Positions 14,815 through 24,335 are shown, numbered from the stretch's first letter. The stretch is 29,020 nt of DNA from Methanobacterium sp. UBA279 (GCA_002502855.1 DAQK01000029.1:75873-104892); one strand, 5' to 3'. The notes: generated by a model not told the origin, from the sequence alone. Numbers and translations: made by a program.

Positions 14815-16164
14815 CTAATTTTTCATCTGCTGGATTATAGTTTTGGCCACGTTTTTGGCTATGGCGGTTATGGTCAGTATTGGTGGTCTGCCTGGCGCCC
14901 GTTCAATAACACTGGCATCGGCTACGAATAAACCTTCTATCTGGGTTTCCAGTGATTTATTTACCACCCGCCCTATGGCTGCAGTTCCACCGGGATGTGC
15001 TCCCCTTATGGGTGTGGATACTATGCTGTCCTCATCAACTCCTGCCTCTACCAGTATCTGGGCTGATTTAAGGTACCCTTCCTTCAACAGCTCCACATCG
15101 TTACTGGTCAACTGTTTTTCAATGGTTCCATCCTCCAGGAGTCTTCCATTGGCATCATCGGCTATCTTGGTCATGATCCCCAGAACATCCTGTTCACGGG
15201 CCGGGAATCCCTTCTCCTTTAAAAGTGTCACCAGTTGATTGGAGTAATGGGGTGACAAGAAATAAGGACCGAATTCTAATTTGATTCCCATGGGTATCTC
15301 CTTGTTTAACCCGGCATCCTTTAAATATCCGCCTACTGTTATGAATAGATCTACGAAGAGTCCTTCACCCACTCCCTGGGTTATTCCTGAATTACGGAGT
15401 ATATGGGGTGTGTTAAGTGAGCCCGCAGATAATACAACTTTTTTGGCCTTGAATTTCTTTATCTGGCCATCAGGTGCTTGGCCTTCCACTCCAGTCACCT
15501 TTCCCTGGTGGTGAAGTACACGGATGACTTCGAAATCATCCATCAATGTAGCTCCGCTCTCTGTAGCTTGTTTTACGAAGTGTTTGGCATCCCATTTAGC
15601 ACCCATGGTGCAGCCATCTATGCATAACCCGCAGTTGTTGCATTTATCGAAGTCTATGAATTTGGGCATGGGTTCTACTATGTATCCCAGTTCCTCAGCG
15701 GTTTTGGCTATTTTTATGGTGGCTGGTCCCATGAATTCCTTGGGAAGGGGGCTTACCTTCAGATCTTCACTGGCTTCTATTAGTTCTTCAAATAAATTGA
15801 GATCATGAGATTTTAATTGGGAGATGGCGGAGTTATGGTAGCAGGCACTCCAGGAATAGCAGGCGTTGGCCAGAGATACGGTTGTGGTGCCACCTATCCC
15901 TTCAACGTGCAGTAATTCAGAAGGATAATTAAAGAAATCATAATCTGGATTGATTTTTATCTTCTTATTCCTCGATATCCTGTTAATATCCAGTTCATCG
16001 GGTTTTAAATCTATGCTGGTTGTTGTTATGTGTTTGGTTGCTGTTCCTGCTTTATAGGATTGTCCCTTCTCCAGTATCAGGACATTCAATCCTTCCTTTG
16101 AAAGTTCACGTGCGGCGGTGGAACCTCCAGCACCGGTACCTATAACTATTACGTCGTAAATCAT
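14815..16164 (-). CDS. GMC-type FAD oxidoreductase with a [4Fe-4S] motif
   Basis: 449 residues. N-terminal FAD-binding VIGTGAGGSTAARELSKEG, typical GMC C-terminal HPGGTAAIG and GLFVADASVIERAPGRPP. Between them C175/178/181/185 (CNNCGLCIDGC) form a single [4Fe-4S] binding motif, so electrons could pass between flavin and iron-sulfur proteins. Such ferredoxin-containing GMC proteins are found in methanogens without assigned substrate. It lies upstream of the thiF-hdr unit with a 217-base gap holding the 18-base repeats, so is probably separately transcribed; a TATA-like sequence lies near 16260-16272. Intact. Confidence 0.88.
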   Translation of the reverse strand: MIYDVIVIGTGAGGSTAARELSKEGLNVLILEKGQSYKAGTATKHITTTSIDLKPDELDINRISRNKKIKINPDYDFFNYPSELLHVEGIGGTTTVSLANACYSWSACYHNSAISQLKSHDLNLFEELIEASEDLKVSPLPKEFMGPATIKIAKTAEELGYIVEPMPKFIDFDKCNNCGLCIDGCTMGAKWDAKHFVKQATESGATLMDDFEVIRVLHHQGKVTGVEGQAPDGQIKKFKAKKVVLSAGSLNTPHILRNSGITQGVGEGLFVDLFITVGGYLKDAGLNKEIPMGIKLEFGPYFLSPHYSNQLVTLLKEKGFPAREQDVLGIMTKIADDANGRLLEDGTIEKQLTSNDVELLKEGYLKSAQILVEAGVDEDSIVSTPIRGAHPGGTAAIGRVVNKSLETQIEGLFVADASVIERAPGRPPILTITAIAKNVAKTIIQQMKN

Positions 16165-16342
16165 GGATTTTCACTTAAAACTGTGGTTCTTTTTTTATCT
16201 TTGGTTTTACAATCTATGGTTTGCAATTGTTTTGATATTTTATTACAATGGTTTTGGTTATTTATATATTTTTGTCACTTCTGATTAATAAAGTAACCTA
16301 TGGTTAATAAAATTAAATTGGAGTGATTTTAGGTTATGAGAG

Positions 16343-17722
16343 TTATTTATCTTCTAGAATGAAATCTAATTCCTTTAATTTGTTCCTTATGTGATCAGAG
16401 AGTTTCCAGTCCTTTTTTTCCCTGAGTTTTTCCCTGACTTCCACTATAACTTCCAGGAGGTCTCTGGTTTTATTATCAGCACAGATCCTCCTCTTAAAAT
16501 CAATGCCTATAACAACCCCAAATTCCATCAAAAAATTTTTAATTCTCGTTAAAATGGATTTAGATATGTTACCCTCATCTAATTCCCGGTTTACATCTCT
16601 TATGTAATTGAAAATAACAGATAGTGCGTCTGGTGTATTAAAATCGTTGTCCATAGCCTCTATGAATTGATTTTTAATTACAGTTAGTTTGTCCTTTAAA
16701 TCAGTGTTGTTGTCATTGGATTGCGGTATATCGGATTCTAATGCCTCATCGATGGTTTCTATCAGTTTATATATCCTTTCTAAGCTGTTTTTAGATTGTT
16801 CCAGGGCAGTTTCAGTGAAATCAATGGGGCTGCGATAGTGGGTGGATAGTACGAAGAAGCGGAAGGTTTCCGGGTCGTATTTTTCGAGCATATCCCGGAT
16901 GGTGATGAAGTTACCCAGTGATTTGGACATCTTCTCTCCCTGGACATTTAAAAAACCGGTGTGCATCCAGTAGCGGACCATAGGTGCTTTTCCAGAGGCT
17001 GATTCCATCTGGGCGATTTCCGCCTCGTGGTGGGGGAAGATCAAATCCAGGCCTCCACCGTGGATATCGTATTGCTGCCCCAGATATTCCTCGGTGATGG
17101 CGGTGTCCTCTATGTGCCATCCTGGCCTGCCATTTCCCCAGGGAGAATCCCAGAATGGTTCTTCATCTCTCTTTTTCCACAGGGCGAAGTCTCCAGGATT
17201 CCTTTTTGTGTCGTCCGGGCTCACCCGGTGGATGTTTAAATCCTCGATGTTGCGGCGGGAAAGTTTCCCGAAATCTGGAAACTTCGATTCATCAAAGTAA
17301 ACTCCTGTCTCCGTCTCATAGGCGAAACCCCTTTCTATTAAGGTTTCAATTTGAGCTATGATCTCGGGTATGTGTTCAGTGGCCCGGGCATATAAATTCA
17401 CGTGATCCACACCTAGAGCCCGCATATCTTCCAGGTATCTTCTCTCAAACTTCCGTGCCAGATCTAAGGGTGCGACGCCAAGCTCGGATGCCCGGTTTAT
17501 GATTTTATCATCGATGTCGGTGATATTCTGGAGATAAAATACACTGTATCCCCTGTATTGTAGATAACGGGCAATTATATCGAAAGATATGTAAGTCCGG
17601 GCGTGACCTATGTGTGAATCATCATAAACGGTAGGTCCGCAGACGAATAACTTAACCCGGTTTCCCTGTATGGGCTTGAATGTTTCCTTTTTCCTGCTCA
17701 TGGTGCTGTAGATTTTCAACAT
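16343..17722 (-). CDS. cysS: Cysteinyl-tRNA synthetase
   Basis: 459-residue class I synthetase that charges tRNA-Cys. HIGH motif in VCGPTVYDDSHIGHARTY, KMSKS in GEKMSKSLGNF, the GRPGWHIEDTA loop and the zinc-site HHEAE. The usual zinc cysteine of WHIECS is Asp here, a variation I believe occurs in archaeal enzymes. ATG at 17722 is chosen: the frame stays open further upstream only because it runs through the tRNA. The tRNA-Cys gene lies 45 bases upstream on the same strand, and both stand behind one operator, so enzyme and its own tRNA seem to be made together under sulfur control. Intact. Confidence 0.95.
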   Translation of the reverse strand: MLKIYSTMSRKKETFKPIQGNRVKLFVCGPTVYDDSHIGHARTYISFDIIARYLQYRGYSVFYLQNITDIDDKIINRASELGVAPLDLARKFERRYLEDMRALGVDHVNLYARATEHIPEIIAQIETLIERGFAYETETGVYFDESKFPDFGKLSRRNIEDLNIHRVSPDDTKRNPGDFALWKKRDEEPFWDSPWGNGRPGWHIEDTAITEEYLGQQYDIHGGGLDLIFPHHEAEIAQMESASGKAPMVRYWMHTGFLNVQGEKMSKSLGNFITIRDMLEKYDPETFRFFVLSTHYRSPIDFTETALEQSKNSLERIYKLIETIDEALESDIPQSNDNNTDLKDKLTVIKNQFIEAMDNDFNTPDALSVIFNYIRDVNRELDEGNISKSILTRIKNFLMEFGVVIGIDFKRRICADNKTRDLLEVIVEVREKLREKKDWKLSDHIRNKLKELDFILEDK

Positions 17723-17766
17723 AATAGGTCTCACATTTTTTTTAAAATGAATCAATTCTGGTAAGA

Positions 17767-17839
<73 letters not shown>

Positions 17840-17869
17840 TTTAATCATAAACTAACATTACTAACTACG

Positions 17870-17890
17870 TTAACAATTGTTATATAAATA
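17870..17890 (-). promoter_or_regulatory. TAAC-N4-GTTA operator overlapping the TATA box of tRNA-Cys-cysS
   Basis: TTAACAATTGTTAT at 17870-17883; the minus-strand TATA box TATTTATATA occupies 17881-17890 and runs into it. Position relative to the tRNA (32 bases) is that expected of a core promoter. Confidence 0.78.
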
Positions 17891-18010
17891 TTTTCATATC
17901 TTACATATTATATGGACCGAGTGAATAATGTTAGTTTTGATTCACAGGTTTACAAAATTAATATTTCCAGGATCCAGTCCCCATGGGGATAGATTTAAGT
18001 ACCATGATAA

Positions 18011-18026
18011 TATAACAATTGTTATA
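18011..18026 (+). promoter_or_regulatory. TAAC-N4-GTTA operator upstream of metY
   Basis: TATAACAATTGTTATA, a perfect 16-base palindrome, the best copy in the window. It lies 140 bases from the tRNA-Cys operator in a divergent promoter region; the metY leader behind it is about 125 bases. Confidence 0.75.
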
Positions 18027-18077
18027 ATTTTTGTAATGGGGATTTCGAAGTATATCCAAAAAGATGGTGGATATCAC

Positions 18078-18128
18078 ATGATAAAAATCCATGTAACAAA
18101 AAAAGGTAAACAAAAAAAAGAACAGTAA
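18078..18128 (+). CDS. Possible 16-residue leader peptide before metY
   Basis: ATG at 18078 with GGTGG 7 bases upstream; lysine-rich peptide MIKIHVTKKGKQKKEQ, ending 13 bases before the metY ribosome binding site. It lies within the metY leader downstream of the operator. It has no Cys and only the start Met, so classical attenuation by these amino acids is not suggested. Confidence 0.35.
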   Translation: MIKIHVTKKGKQKKEQ

Positions 18129-18150
18129 CTAAAATTTAAAAGGAGAAAAA

Positions 18151-18738
18151 ATAAAATATCAGAAGAAAGAAAACCAGGATTAAGCACAATTGGATTACAC
18201 ACAGGACAGGAAGAACCTGATCCAGCAACAAACGCAAGGGCGGTACCCATCTACCAAACATCAACATATGTCTTCAATGATGCTGACCACGCAGCTAACC
18301 TCTTTGGTCTAAAGAGTTGGGGAACATATACACCAGAATCATGAATCCCACCAACAACATCTTTGAACGAAGAATAGCAGCCGTAGAAGGAGGTCGATCA
18401 GCTTTAGCCGTAGCATCTGGTCAAGCAGCCACCACCTATTCACTTTTAAATCTCAGTCTACCTGGTGACGAAATAATTATCTGCAGACAACCTGTACGGT
18501 GGAACCTACCAGCTTTTCAACTACACTTTCTCTGAATTAGGCAGGAAAGTACGTTTTGTAGATTCTAGTGAACCAGAAAAATTTGAAAACGCCATCACCG
18601 ATAAAACCAAGGCAATATTCGCCGAATCACTGGATAACCCCAAACTGGATGTTCCTGATTTTGAAGTTATATCCGAGATAGCCCACAATGCTGGGATTCC
18701 CTTCGTAGTGGACAATGCCTCAGGTGTAGGTCTGGAGC
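18151..18738 (+). pseudogene. metY: O-acetylhomoserine sulfhydrylase, broken (metY remnant)
   Basis: MetY makes homocysteine from O-acetylhomoserine and sulfide with PLP. Recognisable: TIGLHTGQEEPDPATNARA, VPIYQTSTYVFNDADHAANL, GNIYTRIMNPTNNIFERR, ASGQAATTYSLLNL, and VVDNASGVGL. At the start, AGGAG (18141-18145) is followed at the right distance by AT-AAAATATCAGAA: one base short of ATG-AAA-ATA-TCA, so the start codon is lost. Frames break again near 18313 (an A missing before GAG) and near 18482. At about 18738 the gene stops in mid-protein, before the lysine region, at roughly half the usual 420-430 residues, and CBS-domain sequence follows. Confidence 0.82.
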
Positions 18739-19173
18739 TATGGACACGACGCCTTTCTAATTGAAGGAGGACAGCTTAACTACATCATAGGGAATTTCTT
18801 ATCTGACACACTGGTCCGTGATGTGATGAGTCATGATATGACCTGGATAAGAAAAGACACCAGCATCGAAGATGCAGCTCAGCTTATGATCACAAAAAAA
18901 TCACCCACATCCCCGTGGTTTCAGACAACGACAAGTTAATTGATATCGTAACTGCCTGGGACATATCAGGCTGTGGCTTTGAATCTTAAGAATCTGGAAG
19001 AGATAATGACCAGGGATGTTATAACTGCCTGGCCTGATGATTCTATAGAGATATCTGCCCAGAAGATGAGAAAATATAACATATCCTCCCTGCCAGTAGT
19101 GGACGACACCGGTAGGGTGATTGGAATAATCACCACCGACCATATAAGCACCTTAATGGCCGGGAATTATTAA
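18739..19173 (+). pseudogene. C-terminal CBS-domain pair, probably from a homocysteine-synthesis (DUF39/HcyS-type) protein
   Basis: Reads YGHDAFLIEGGQLNYIIGN, then CBS 1 (LVRDVMSHDMTWIRKDTSIE ... THIPVVSDNDKLIDIVTAWD) and CBS 2 (EEIMTRDVITAWPDDSIEIS ... SSLPVVDDTGRVIGIITTDH). Frame changes at the A7 run near 18893 and near 18968 split it. CBS pairs bind adenosyl ligands. In methanogens such a pair ends the DUF39 proteins that make homocysteine from aspartate semialdehyde (MJ0100 type); assignment rests on that family knowledge and on position beside metY. The N-terminal catalytic part is absent, fused away with the end of metY. Confidence 0.65.
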
Positions 19174-19200
19174 CCATAACTAATTATCAAGACAATCAAT

Positions 19201-19240
19201 TTTTTTTCTTAAATTTAAAAACCTTAAATTTAAGGGAAAA
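19201..19240 (+). terminator. Hairpin with flanking T-run between CBS remnant and iscS
   Basis: CTTAAATTTAA (19208-19218) and TTAAATTTAAG (19224-19234) around AAACC, extended by T/G and T/A pairs. Eight T just before the hairpin could stop the upstream transcript. Confidence 0.5.
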
Positions 19241-19302
19241 AATAAAATACTATGGTTAAGATTAATTTTCAAAACAGTGAATAATCGATGAGGTAAGAAA
19301 AT

Positions 19303-20466
19303 ATGATTTACATGGACCATTCCGCCACATCCCCTGTGGACCCGGAAGTATTTAAAGCAATGAAACCCTACTTTGTAGACTCCTTCGGAAATGCATCGAC
19401 ACTGTATTCCCTGGGAAGAGAAGCCAAAAAAGCCATGGAAGATAGTAGAAAAAAGGTAGCCTCCCTTATAGGGGCTGATCCCACTGAAGTGATCTTCACC
19501 AGCGGAGGCACAGAATCAGACAACATAGCCATCAAGGGCACCGCCTACAGACTCCGGGAAAAAGGTAACCATATCATCACCAGTGACATCGAACACCCCG
19601 CCGTGGAGGAAACCTGTAAATATCTGGAGAAAAATGGCTTCCAGGTCACCTACCTGCCTGCTGGAGAAGAAGGGATAGTTAAAGTAGAGGATCTGGGGAA
19701 CGCCATCACGGATAAAACCATTCTAATTACCATTATGCACGCCAACAACGAGATAGGAACCATACAACCCATAAAGGAAATAGGTGAGGTAGCGCGTGAG
19801 CATAAGATCTACTTCCACACCGATGCTGTACAGAGTGTGGGTAAGATACCTGTTGATGTTAAGGATTTAAATGTTGATATGCTTTCCCTGTCATCCCATA
19901 AACTCTACGGACCCAAGGGTATCGGGGCACTGTACATTAAAAAAGGCGTACGATTGGAACCAATAATACACGGTGGAGGCCATGAGAAAGGAATAAGACC
20001 CGGGACAGAGAACGTGGCCGGCATCGTGGGGTTAGGTAAAGCCTGCGAGATCGCAGAACAGAACCTAGAGGAAAATCTCAAACGCTTAACAGCCATAAGA
20101 GATGAAATAATAGAGAAAGTTCTCTCCGGAATCGAACAATCCTATCTAAACGGACACCCAACGAAAAGACTGCCTAACAATATAAACTTCAGATTTACCA
20201 GTATCGAAGGGGAATCACTGGTTTTACACCTTGATGCTAAGGGGATAGCCTCATCTACTGGATCTGCATGTTCATCTAAGAAGTTAGAACCATCACATGT
20301 GTTGATGGCCCTGGGACTTAAGGAAGTGGACGCCCATGGATCACTGCGTCTAACTTTGGGAAAAGAAAATAAGGAAGAAGAAATAGATTATCTAGTGGAA
20401 TCAATAAAGGATGCCGTAGACACCCTCCGGAAATTATCTCCATTATGGTGTCAGGTTGATGAATGA
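19303..20466 (+). CDS. iscS: Cysteine desulfurase
   Basis: 387 residues, full length. It removes sulfur from cysteine to make a persulfide for Fe-S cluster building. All catalytic features are present: IEH98, HANNE, D174 and Q177 in FHTDAVQ, PLP lysine K200 in SSHKLYGPKG, HGGGHEKGIRPGTENV, and the nucleophile C323 in STGSACSS. AGG lies 8 bases before the ATG. Followed 38 bases later by iscU, a classic pair. No TAAC-N4-GTTA operator is found, so it seems to be outside the regulon. It also gives an internal comparison for the damaged NifS-like gene at 3662-4625. Confidence 0.96.
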   Translation: MIYMDHSATSPVDPEVFKAMKPYFVDSFGNASTLYSLGREAKKAMEDSRKKVASLIGADPTEVIFTSGGTESDNIAIKGTAYRLREKGNHIITSDIEHPAVEETCKYLEKNGFQVTYLPAGEEGIVKVEDLGNAITDKTILITIMHANNEIGTIQPIKEIGEVAREHKIYFHTDAVQSVGKIPVDVKDLNVDMLSLSSHKLYGPKGIGALYIKKGVRLEPIIHGGGHEKGIRPGTENVAGIVGLGKACEIAEQNLEENLKRLTAIRDEIIEKVLSGIEQSYLNGHPTKRLPNNINFRFTSIEGESLVLHLDAKGIASSTGSACSSKKLEPSHVLMALGLKEVDAHGSLRLTLGKENKEEEIDYLVESIKDAVDTLRKLSPLWCQVDE

Positions 20467-20503
20467 ATTTTTTTATCAAAAATCAGATTAACTTGGTGAT
20501 GGT

Positions 20504-20884
20504 ATGTATAGTGAAAAAGTAATGGAACACTTCTCCAATCCCAGAAACGTGGGTGAAATAGAAGACGCTGATGGTGTGGGAACCGTTGGAAACCCGGTCT
20601 GCGGAGATCTGATGACCATCTATATCAAAGTTAAAGATAACAGGATAGAAGATATTAAATTTAAAACCTTTGGTTGTGGTGCGGCCATAGCCACCAGCAG
20701 TATGGTAACCGAGATGGCCATGAGTAAAACCATAGAGGAGGCCCTGGAAATCACCAGGAACGACGTGGCCAACGAACTCGAAGGATTACCACCCGTTAAG
20801 ATGCACTGCTCCAACCTGGCAGCCGATGCCCTGCATGCAGCCATCGAGGATTATAAGAAGAAGCTGACTGAAAAGGAAACTTAG
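20504..20884 (+). CDS. iscU: IscU-type Fe-S scaffold protein
   Basis: 126 residues. Cluster ligands are visible: C33 with D35 in GNPVCGD, C58 in FGCGAA, C102 in HCSNLA. It receives sulfur from IscS and assembles [2Fe-2S]/[4Fe-4S] clusters. GGTGATGG precedes the ATG. It lacks the HscA-binding LPPVK followed by the usual spacing but does contain LPPVKMHCS, the same motif in place. Intact and cotranscribed with iscS. Confidence 0.96.
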   Translation: MYSEKVMEHFSNPRNVGEIEDADGVGTVGNPVCGDLMTIYIKVKDNRIEDIKFKTFGCGAAIATSSMVTEMAMSKTIEEALEITRNDVANELEGLPPVKMHCSNLAADALHAAIEDYKKKLTEKET

Positions 20885-20885
20885 A

Positions 20886-20927
20886 TTCCTTTTTTTCCTA
20901 ATTTTTTGTAAAATTCCTTTTTTGTTC
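20886..20927 (+). terminator. Multiple T-runs after iscU
   Basis: Runs of seven, six and six T in 40 bases directly after the iscU stop; a typical archaeal transcription end. Confidence 0.55.
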
Positions 20928-20951
20928 TAAATCATTTTTATATCCTTATTT

Positions 20952-21602
20952 TTAACCCTTTTCTAACCGTCTTAAACCCTCATCAAACACTATAATCGAT
21001 TTTTCCAGTATCAGCATCACCGAGTAGTTGCAGGAATGACGGAGATTTATGATGTTGCGGGTCTTACCATTTGATTCAACCAGGACCAGTGGATAGCTCC
21101 GGCAGACCTGTGGCCTTGAATCATATATTGCACACCGGTTGGTCTCTGGATGGATATACTTGCATGGTCTGATGTCTTTAAGCTCAAAATGTCCGGGATA
21201 CTCTTTGTTTGGAACGATTCCATCTTTAAACTGGGGATTTAAAGTGAGAAGGACATTCATTTCATCCCTATGAATAAATATCGATTCAGATTCCCTGCAG
21301 CATCTGCCAGAGATGGTGCACCATTCCTGGTGATCATGGGCCAGCTCATAATTTGATGGACCCCCCAGCACGTCTAAGCCCACGATGTCTGCCAGTTCTA
21401 TTAATTTCCTTCAGATCGGCTTTTTTTTGTAACTCCCAATTTTTTATACTCTTTAACAGATCTCTTCTTCTTCAATTTATTAAAGACAGCCTTCTCCAGG
21501 AGTTCAATTTCCTCGGATGAGTTGTTCTCTCCATCTGACTCCAGTGCCTTTTTTACGTATTTTCTCAAATAAGTCTTTGCTTATCAGCAGACCCCTTAAC
21601 AT
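20952..21602 (-). pseudogene. YkgJ-like zinc/iron-chelating protein with frameshifted N-terminus
   Basis: The intact C-terminal 143 codons (from GTG 21383) hold the YkgJ/FliB cysteine signature: CTISGRCC, CKYIHPETNRCAIYDSRPQVCRSYP, and HSC near the end; the CxxxCxxCC-type set is predicted to bind Zn or Fe-S. Upstream, the reading continues in other frames: MLRGLLISKDLFEKIRKK, ESDGENNSSEEIELLEKAVF and KKRSVKEYKKL, joining by one-base changes near 21411 and 21550-21560, from an ATG at 21602. So the gene seems to be about 215 codons with two or three frameshifts, though the GTG-started part could still be made. It has no operator, which matters for judging whether damage is regulon-specific. Confidence 0.7.
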
Positions 21603-21713
21603 AACCATCACTATAATGAAATTAATTAATAGAACTTCTATTTTATAAACATTTTTATATTACCAAATCTAAGTAAATAACCTTTAACCAAAACAATTTA
21701 GGAGTTTAAAATT

Positions 21714-22886
21714 TTGCTATACAGAAAACTGGGAAAAACAGGCCAGAAGGTTTCCATACTGGGCTTTGGATGTATGAGACTCCCGGTAACCGATGGTAAC
21801 CCTGAACATATAGATAAAAAACAGGCCAACGAGATGCTCCACTACTCCCTAGATCATGGTGTTAACCTCTTTGACACTGCCTATTCCTACCACGCCCCCT
21901 CCACAACTCAAAGCGGGCAAAGCGAAATCTGGCTGGGAGATACGCTGAAAGACTGTTGTCGGGAAGATGTATACATATCCACCAAGCTGCCCAGCTGGCT
22001 CATCGAAAAGAAAGAAGACCTGAACTATTACCTGGATAAACAGCTTGAGAAACTCCAGACAGATTACATCGACTTCTACCATTTACACGGCCTGGGCCAG
22101 AGTACATGGCCCAACCTAAAAAGCCATGATGTGTTAGAGTTCCTGGACTCTGCACTGGAGGACTGTAAAATCAGACACGCAGGCTTTTCATTCCACGATA
22201 AATTAGAGCTCTTCAAGGAAATCGTGAACTCTTACAACTGGGACTTCTCCCTCATCCAGTACAATTACATGGACCAGGACTTCCAGGCAGGAAAGGAAGG
22301 ACTCCACTACCTTGCAGAACGGAATATGGGAGTTATTACCATGGAACCCCTCCGCGGCGGTTGCCTCACCAACAACGTACCCCAGGATATTCTGGCCATA
22401 TGGAATAAAGCCGAAACTAAAAGGAGCCTCGCTGAATGGGCCCTGCGTTTCCTTTGGGACCAGAAGGAAATCAACGTGGTTTTAAGTGGTGCAAGTACCC
22501 TGGAACAGGTTAAAGAGAATGTTAAGATTGCAGAAGAAGGCTTTGCGGGCAGCCTTACCTGTGATGAGAAAAACCTGATGGAAGAAGTTAGGGAAGCTTA
22601 CAGTGAAAGGGTACATGCCATGTGCACCAGATGCGGCTATTGTATGCCATGTCCTGTTGGTGTGGATATCCCCTTGAATTTAAGCCTTTTAAATGAATTA
22701 TATGTTTACCAGAACATGGAAAAGCCACTGGGAAACTATACCTTCTTAACAGCTGAAAAGGAGAGTGCTACCTTCTGTACCGGGTGCGGTGAATGTGAAG
22801 AGAAGTGCGCGCAGAAATTACCAATCCAGAAACTTCTTAAGGAAGCATCGGATATCTTCGATAAAGAAATGAAAAAGAGAAAGTAA
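21714..22886 (+). CDS. Aldo/keto reductase with C-terminal ferredoxin domain
   Basis: 390 residues. AKR barrel with D54 and Y57 (NLFDTAYSYH), K91 (STKLP), the histidine of DFYHLHGLG and the C-terminal MEPLRGG and LSGA phosphate-binding region. After about residue 300 two [4Fe-4S] motifs follow (CTRCGYCMPCPVGV and CTGCGECEEKC). This AKR-ferredoxin type is common in anaerobes; physiological substrate unknown. Start is TTG at 21714, with AGGAG 9 bases upstream and the usual family beginning MLYRKLGKTG. Single gene. Intact. Confidence 0.92.
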   Translation: MLYRKLGKTGQKVSILGFGCMRLPVTDGNPEHIDKKQANEMLHYSLDHGVNLFDTAYSYHAPSTTQSGQSEIWLGDTLKDCCREDVYISTKLPSWLIEKKEDLNYYLDKQLEKLQTDYIDFYHLHGLGQSTWPNLKSHDVLEFLDSALEDCKIRHAGFSFHDKLELFKEIVNSYNWDFSLIQYNYMDQDFQAGKEGLHYLAERNMGVITMEPLRGGCLTNNVPQDILAIWNKAETKRSLAEWALRFLWDQKEINVVLSGASTLEQVKENVKIAEEGFAGSLTCDEKNLMEEVREAYSERVHAMCTRCGYCMPCPVGVDIPLNLSLLNELYVYQNMEKPLGNYTFLTAEKESATFCTGCGECEEKCAQKLPIQKLLKEASDIFDKEMKKRK

Positions 22887-22897
22887 TTTAAAAATGG

Positions 22898-22929
22898 AAT
22901 AGTTAATTTAAAAAAACAACTATTTTTTA
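22898..22929. terminator. Terminator hairpin between the reductase and pdxS
   Basis: AATAGTT (22898-22904) and AACTATT (22918-22924) followed by T on the plus strand; runs of A on the other side would serve pdxS on the minus strand. Confidence 0.5.
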
Positions 22930-22935
22930 TCCAGT

Positions 22936-23814
22936 TTACCTGGTCTGCAGTATCTCATTTTCCGGTATCTGACCGATGTCCAGTCCAGGCATGGCTTTAC
23001 CCAGGTCCCGGCTTACTTCGGCTATTACCTCTGGCTCATCGTAGTGATGGGTAGCTTCTACTATGGCTCTAGCCACGATCTCAGGGTTTTCGGACTTGAA
23101 TATTCCGGATCCCACGAAGACACCGTCAGCTCCAAGTTGCATCATGAGTGCGGCGTCTGCTGGGGTGGCCACTCCACCAGCGGCGAAGTTTACCACGGGA
23201 AGTCTCTGGAGTTTAGCAGTTTCTTTAACCAGTTCAATTGGTGATTCTAATTCCCGGGCCACACTCCATAGTTCTTCTTCATCCTTGTTCCGGATTTCTC
23301 TTATGGTGCCCTGGATTCTCCTCATGTGTCTGACTGCCTCGACAATGTTACCGGTTCCAGCTTCACCTTTGGTCCTGATCATAGCTGCACCTTCATCTAT
23401 ACGACGTAATGCCTCACCCAGGTCACGGGCGCCGCATACGAATGGTATGGTGAACTGTTTTTTGTTTATATGATATTTTTCATCGGCTGGGGTGAGTACC
23501 TCACTTTCATCGATCATATCCACTCCCAAGGTCTCTAGAACCTGTGCTTCCACGAAATGGCCGATCCTTACCTTGGCCATCACCGGAATAGACACCGCAT
23601 CTATTATCTCCGTCACCTTGGAAGGGTCAGCCATTCTGGCCACTCCACCAGTAGCCCTTATATCTGCAGGAACTTTCTCCAGAGCCATAACTGATACTGC
23701 TCCTGATTCTTCTGCTATCACTGCCTGTTCAGCGTTTACTACATCCATGATCACTCCGCCCTTGGTCATCTTGGCGAAGCCTTTCTTTAATACTTCAGTT
23801 CCATGTAATACCAT
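22936..23814 (-). CDS. pdxS: Pyridoxal 5'-phosphate synthase subunit PdxS
   Basis: 292 residues, standard length. Forms PLP from ribose 5-phosphate, glyceraldehyde 3-phosphate and ammonia with PdxT. Catalytic K81 (VMAKVRIGHF), K149 (MIRTKGEAGTGN) and D24 are in place, with the phosphate site GAD/GSGIF. PdxT is not in this window. It supplies the cofactor needed by CysK, MetY, MetB and IscS, so its place here is fitting, yet it has no operator. Intact. Confidence 0.96.
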   Translation of the reverse strand: MVLHGTEVLKKGFAKMTKGGVIMDVVNAEQAVIAEESGAVSVMALEKVPADIRATGGVARMADPSKVTEIIDAVSIPVMAKVRIGHFVEAQVLETLGVDMIDESEVLTPADEKYHINKKQFTIPFVCGARDLGEALRRIDEGAAMIRTKGEAGTGNIVEAVRHMRRIQGTIREIRNKDEEELWSVARELESPIELVKETAKLQRLPVVNFAAGGVATPADAALMMQLGADGVFVGSGIFKSENPEIVARAIVEATHHYDEPEVIAEVSRDLGKAMPGLDIGQIPENEILQTR

Positions 23815-23885
23815 TTTGTTATCTCCTGCAATATTTTAATACCTTCCAATGTTCTAATAACCTTCCATGTGTTCATAAATGAAAA

Positions 23886-24335
23886 TTAATTCTTTAGTAC
23901 TTCTATTTTATCCCCTGCTTTGACTTCCCCACCCTTTATAACTCGGGCGAATATACCCTCAATGGGCATGACACATTTTCCCACTTCCCGGCCTATAGCA
24001 CAGGGTTCGAGGCATTCTTTTCCAATCTGGGTGACTTCCAAAAGGATATCACCACCCACTGACAGCCGGGTGCCTACTGGAATTGAGGGGAGATCTATTC
24101 CCCTGGTGGTTATATTCTCTCCAAAATCGCCTGGATTCACATTCAGTCCAAGATCACGCATTTTATCTATACTTTCTATACTTAAAAGACTGATTTGCCG
24201 GTGAGTGTTGCTGTCACCATGCACATCACCTATAATACCGAAGTTTTCCTTTAAAACTCCTTTATCTACGTTGATCTTTTTTTGATGCTTTACTTCACTT
24301 GTAGAAACTGCTATTACTTGTACAGAAGAATTCAT
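23886..24335 (-). CDS. MOSC-domain protein
   Basis: 149 residues. MOSC domains (molybdenum cofactor sulfurase C-terminal) are predicted sulfur carriers with one conserved cysteine, here in IGKECLEPCAIG; GDVHGDSNTHRQISLLS and NPGDFGENITT are the family's other conserved parts. ATG at 24335 is chosen as GTGAT lies 4 bases upstream. It could move sulfur or bind molybdopterin. Located 71 bases upstream of pdxS on the same strand, possibly one transcript. Intact. Confidence 0.9.
   Translation of the reverse strand: MNSSVQVIAVSTSEVKHQKKINVDKGVLKENFGIIGDVHGDSNTHRQISLLSIESIDKMRDLGLNVNPGDFGENITTRGIDLPSIPVGTRLSVGGDILLEVTQIGKECLEPCAIGREVGKCVMPIEGIFARVIKGGEVKAGDKIEVLKN

Noticed and set aside
16200..16240. 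Partial CAATTG-containing sequence before the GMC gene as a thirteenth operator.
   Set aside because: The TAAC and GTTA arms are not present.
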